Assembly: GCF_024807945.1 (NCBI RefSeq)
Contig: NZ_JANUFD010000007.1
Location: 124,001 to 188,000, forward strand
Direction of reading: 5' to 3'
Origin: Pseudomonas sp. JUb42
GTDB lineage: Bacteria > Pseudomonadota > Gammaproteobacteria > Pseudomonadales > Pseudomonadaceae
DNA: 64,000 nt
Under the pieces are notes generated by a model. That model searched no databases, was not told where the DNA came from, and saw only the letters and a list, made by a program, of their open reading frames with translations. Made by a program: the position numbers and the translations under genes. Positions 61,940 through 64,000 of this stretch are shown here, piece after piece (position 1 is the stretch's first letter; the number at the start of each line of letters is the position of its first letter).

Positions 61940-62685
61940 TTGCTGAAACGTCCTTCAAGGCGATGGCGGGAACCGGGGTGAATCAGCCGCGCGGCGGTCA
62001 CCGGCTGGCGGCCCGACCAGGTGCGGCGGCGGATCAGCAGGCAAGGCTCGCCGGGCTCAATCTGCAGCAGTTTGCACTCGTCGGCCTCGGCGAGAATGGC
62101 CTCGACCACATGCTCGCCCTCGGTCAGCGGTGCGACTTGGGATAGATAGGCATAAGGCGTCTGCACGGTGAAGTCCTGACGCAGGTAGTCAGGCGCCACC
62201 AAGGCGTTGACGAAACGATCTTCGATCTGCACCGGGATATCGTTTTCGTAATGCACGATCAGCGAATGAAACACCCGCTGGCCCTCGCGCATGTCCAGGG
62301 CCAGAGCGCGCTCGGAGCCTGCGGCTTCTTCGGCGAGGATCATCACCTTGCAGGTGTGGCGATGGCCCCGTGAGGCGATTTCGTCGGCTATGTTGTGCAC
62401 TTCGAACAGCGCCGACTGGGTCTTGGGTTCTGCCACGAAGGTGCCGACACCCTGCATGCGCACCAATAGCCCTTCGGCGGTCAGCTCGCGCAGGGCGCGG
62501 TTGATGGTCATGCGGCTGAAGCCCAGCTGTGTGACCAGTTCGCTTTCCGACGGCACGCGATGGTGCGGCGGCCAAGTGCCGTTCTGGATCTGCAGGGCGA
62601 TCATTTGCTTGACGCGGGCGTACAGCGGCGCCGGACTTTCGCCCATCTGGGAGGCCAGCAGGGAAACGGCAGGCGGAGTCGGCAC
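61936..62685 (-). CDS. hutC: Histidine utilization repressor HutC (GntR family)
   Basis: A 249-residue GntR/HutC regulator. Residues 20-80 form the winged helix (LYARVKQMIALQIQNGTWPP, VPSESELVTQLGFSRMTINR, ALRELTAEGLLVRMQGVGTF); residues 95-249 the UbiC-like effector domain that binds urocanate. The start is read as GTG 62685 because AAGGAT stands just upstream and the length fits HutC; an in-frame upstream ATG would add 32 unrelated residues. Divergent from hutF, with a palindrome at 62814 between them; it should repress both transcripts and hutU. Confidence 0.93.
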   Translation of the reverse strand: MPTPPAVSLLASQMGESPAPLYARVKQMIALQIQNGTWPPHHRVPSESELVTQLGFSRMTINRALRELTAEGLLVRMQGVGTFVAEPKTQSALFEVHNIADEIASRGHRHTCKVMILAEEAAGSERALALDMREGQRVFHSLIVHYENDIPVQIEDRFVNALVAPDYLRQDFTVQTPYAYLSQVAPLTEGEHVVEAILAEADECKLLQIEPGEPCLLIRRRTWSGRQPVTAARLIHPGSRHRLEGRFSK

Positions 62686-62813
62686 AGGGCAATCCTTGTT
62701 CAATGGGGTTCTGGCACGTTGGCAGCATGGCAGAGTGTACAAAAGTGCGCTCACGCTATCCATTAAGCGCAGCGGCGGCAAGCTCGCCGGAGTTTACCGA
62801 GCGAGCAAACGTC

Positions 62814-62829
62814 TGTATATGTACATACA
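62814..62829. promoter_or_regulatory. HutC operator-like dyad between hutC and hutF
   Basis: TGTATATGTACATACA: an ATGTACAT core with TGTA and TACA flanks, similar to the hutU site (CTTGTACATACAAG). It lies 27 bp upstream of hutF and 129 bp upstream of hutC. Confidence 0.68.
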
Positions 62830-62855
62830 ACTTTAACACCGATGAGGTTCAGAGC

Positions 62856-64000
62856 ATGTCCGCCTTCTTCGCCGAGCGCGCCTTGTTAGCCACTGGCTGG
62901 GCCAGAAATGTCCGTTTCGAAGTCAGCGATGAAGGTCTGTTGACCCAGGTGCTCAGCGACTCCGATGCCCAGGGCGCCGAAGTGCTCAAGGGACCGGTGG
63001 TGCCGGGCATGCCGAACCTGCATTCCCACGCCTTTCAGCGCGCCATGGCCGGGTTGGCGGAAGTGGCGGGCAACCCCAATGACAGTTTCTGGACCTGGCG
63101 CGACCTGATGTATCGCCTGGTCGGCAAGATCAGCCCCGAGCAACTCGGTGTCATCGCCCGCCAGCTGTATATCGAAATGCTCAAGGGCGGGTTCACCTCG
63201 GTGGCCGAATTCCATTACGTGCATCAGGACAGCGCCGGCCAACCCTACGCCAACCCGGCGGAACTGGCCCTGCAAATCAGCCAGGCGGCGAGCAGCGCGG
63301 GCATCGGCCTGACCCTGTTGCCGGTGCTCTACAGCCATTCCGGTTTTGGCGGCCAGGCGCCCAATGAAGGACAACGGCGTTTTATCCACAGCACTGAGAG
63401 CTACCTTTCGTTGCAGGCGCAGCTCAAGCCGCTGTTGGCCGCGCAACCGGCCCAGGCCCTGGGGCTGTGTTTCCACTCGCTGCGCGCCGTGACGCCGCAG
63501 CAGATCAGCGAAGTACTGGCCGCCAGCGACAAGGCTTGCCCGGTGCATATCCATATCGCCGAGCAGCAGAAGGAAGTCGATGACTGCCTGGCCTGGAGCG
63601 GGCGTCGGCCGTTGCAGTGGTTGTACGAAAATGTCGATGTCGATCAGCGCTGGTGCCTGGTCCACGCCACCCACGCCGATGCCGGTGAAGTGGCGTCCAT
63701 GGCGCGCAGTGCGGCGGTTGCGGGCCTGTGCCTGACTACCGAGGCCAATCTGGGGGACGGGATTTTCCCGGCGGTGGACTACATCGCTCAAGGCGGGCGC
63801 TGGGGCATCGGCTCGGACAGCCATGTTTCGTTGAGCGTGGTCGAAGAGTTGCGTTGGCTCGAATACGGCCAGCGCCTGCGCGATCAACGGCGCAATCGCC
63901 TGTATCGCATTGATCAGCCCATGGTCGGGCGTACCTTGTTCGATGCCGCGCTGGTCGGCGGTGCCCAGGCCATGGGGCAGAACATCGGTGCTTTGACTGT
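62856..64000 (+). CDS. hutF: Formimidoylglutamate deiminase HutF, N-terminal part (cut by window edge)
   Basis: 381 codons are open from ATG 62856 to the end of the window; family members have about 450, so some 70 residues are missing. Amidohydrolase metal ligands are visible: His56 and His58 in MPNLHSHAFQRAMAG, a His in CPVHIHIAEQQKE near residue 230, VHATHADAGE near 270, and the Asp in GIGSDSHVSLSV near 325. HutF turns formiminoglutamate into formylglutamate, which HutG then splits, so both steps of the five-enzyme route are present. Preceded by a HutC-type palindrome. Confidence 0.93.
   Translation, partial: MSAFFAERALLATGWARNVRFEVSDEGLLTQVLSDSDAQGAEVLKGPVVPGMPNLHSHAFQRAMAGLAEVAGNPNDSFWTWRDLMYRLVGKISPEQLGVIARQLYIEMLKGGFTSVAEFHYVHQDSAGQPYANPAELALQISQAASSAGIGLTLLPVLYSHSGFGGQAPNEGQRRFIHSTESYLSLQAQLKPLLAAQPAQALGLCFHSLRAVTPQQISEVLAASDKACPVHIHIAEQQKEVDDCLAWSGRRPLQWLYENVDVDQRWCLVHATHADAGEVASMARSAAVAGLCLTTEANLGDGIFPAVDYIAQGGRWGIGSDSHVSLSVVEELRWLEYGQRLRDQRRNRLYRIDQPMVGRTLFDAALVGGAQAMGQNIGALT

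Overview
The window is a chromosomal segment of a fluorescent-group Pseudomonas. This is judged from high-GC coding sequence, Pseudomonas-type REP/REPIN palindromes in most gene gaps, and a gene order that, from memory, follows the P. aeruginosa PAO1 block from spuI through hacB, serA, rpiA, ilvA, ptsP and lgt to thyA. Most of it is core metabolism, broken by small accessory pieces. No tRNA, rRNA, prophage, insertion sequence or CRISPR array was seen. The first gene (madL) and the last gene (hutF) are cut by the window edges.

Layout. 1-937: end of a malonate locus (madL, madM). 1064-1961: trmL and a divergent small membrane protein. 2236-10840: sulfur scavenging, with tauABC on the minus strand, an OprD-family porin, the 1-Cys peroxiredoxin lsfA, and ssuA-ssuC-ssuB-ssuF. 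The oxygenases normally found in these clusters (tauD, ssuD) and the flavin reductase ssuE are absent. 10981-12090: an orphan mini-Rhs gene with an AT-rich variable tail. 12167-12793: a TetR regulator. 13004-23860: polyamine uptake and the gamma-glutamyl pathway (spuI divergent from spuABCDEFGH). 23989-31567: an acyl-homoserine-lactone-type acylase followed by small secreted, hydrolase and prolyl-hydroxylase genes. 31782-35246: serA facing a D-2-hydroxyglutarate dehydrogenase and an FAH-family gene. 35381-47304: rpiA, ilvA, a DUF2269/SDR-DoxX/DUF2269 membrane trio, a HAD phosphatase, rppH, ptsP, an NRDE protein, a TauE/SafE gene broken by an in-frame stop, lgt and thyA. 47506-50336: cadR and cadA. 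50395-64000: histidine utilisation (hutG, hutI, hutH, hutVWX, hutU, hutD, hutC, hutF), interrupted by an ECF sigma / anti-sigma / DUF3455 module.

How the parts work together. The tau and ssu importers, the porin and LsfA look like a sulfate-starvation set, but desulfonation must be done by enzymes encoded elsewhere or the importers have been repurposed. The spu genes import putrescine and spermidine and feed them through gamma-glutamylation. SerA can make D-2-hydroxyglutarate and the divergent dehydrogenase recycles it. CadR controls CadA through a recognisable MerR-type operator. HutC-type dyads precede hutU and lie between hutC and hutF, and a sigma-54-like motif precedes hutU, consistent with nitrogen/carbon control of histidine use.

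The most notable non-genic feature is a set of 17 REP/REPIN palindromes of several sequence classes. Three of them carry degenerate upstream copies of their own first 15 bases in exact 15-bp phase.
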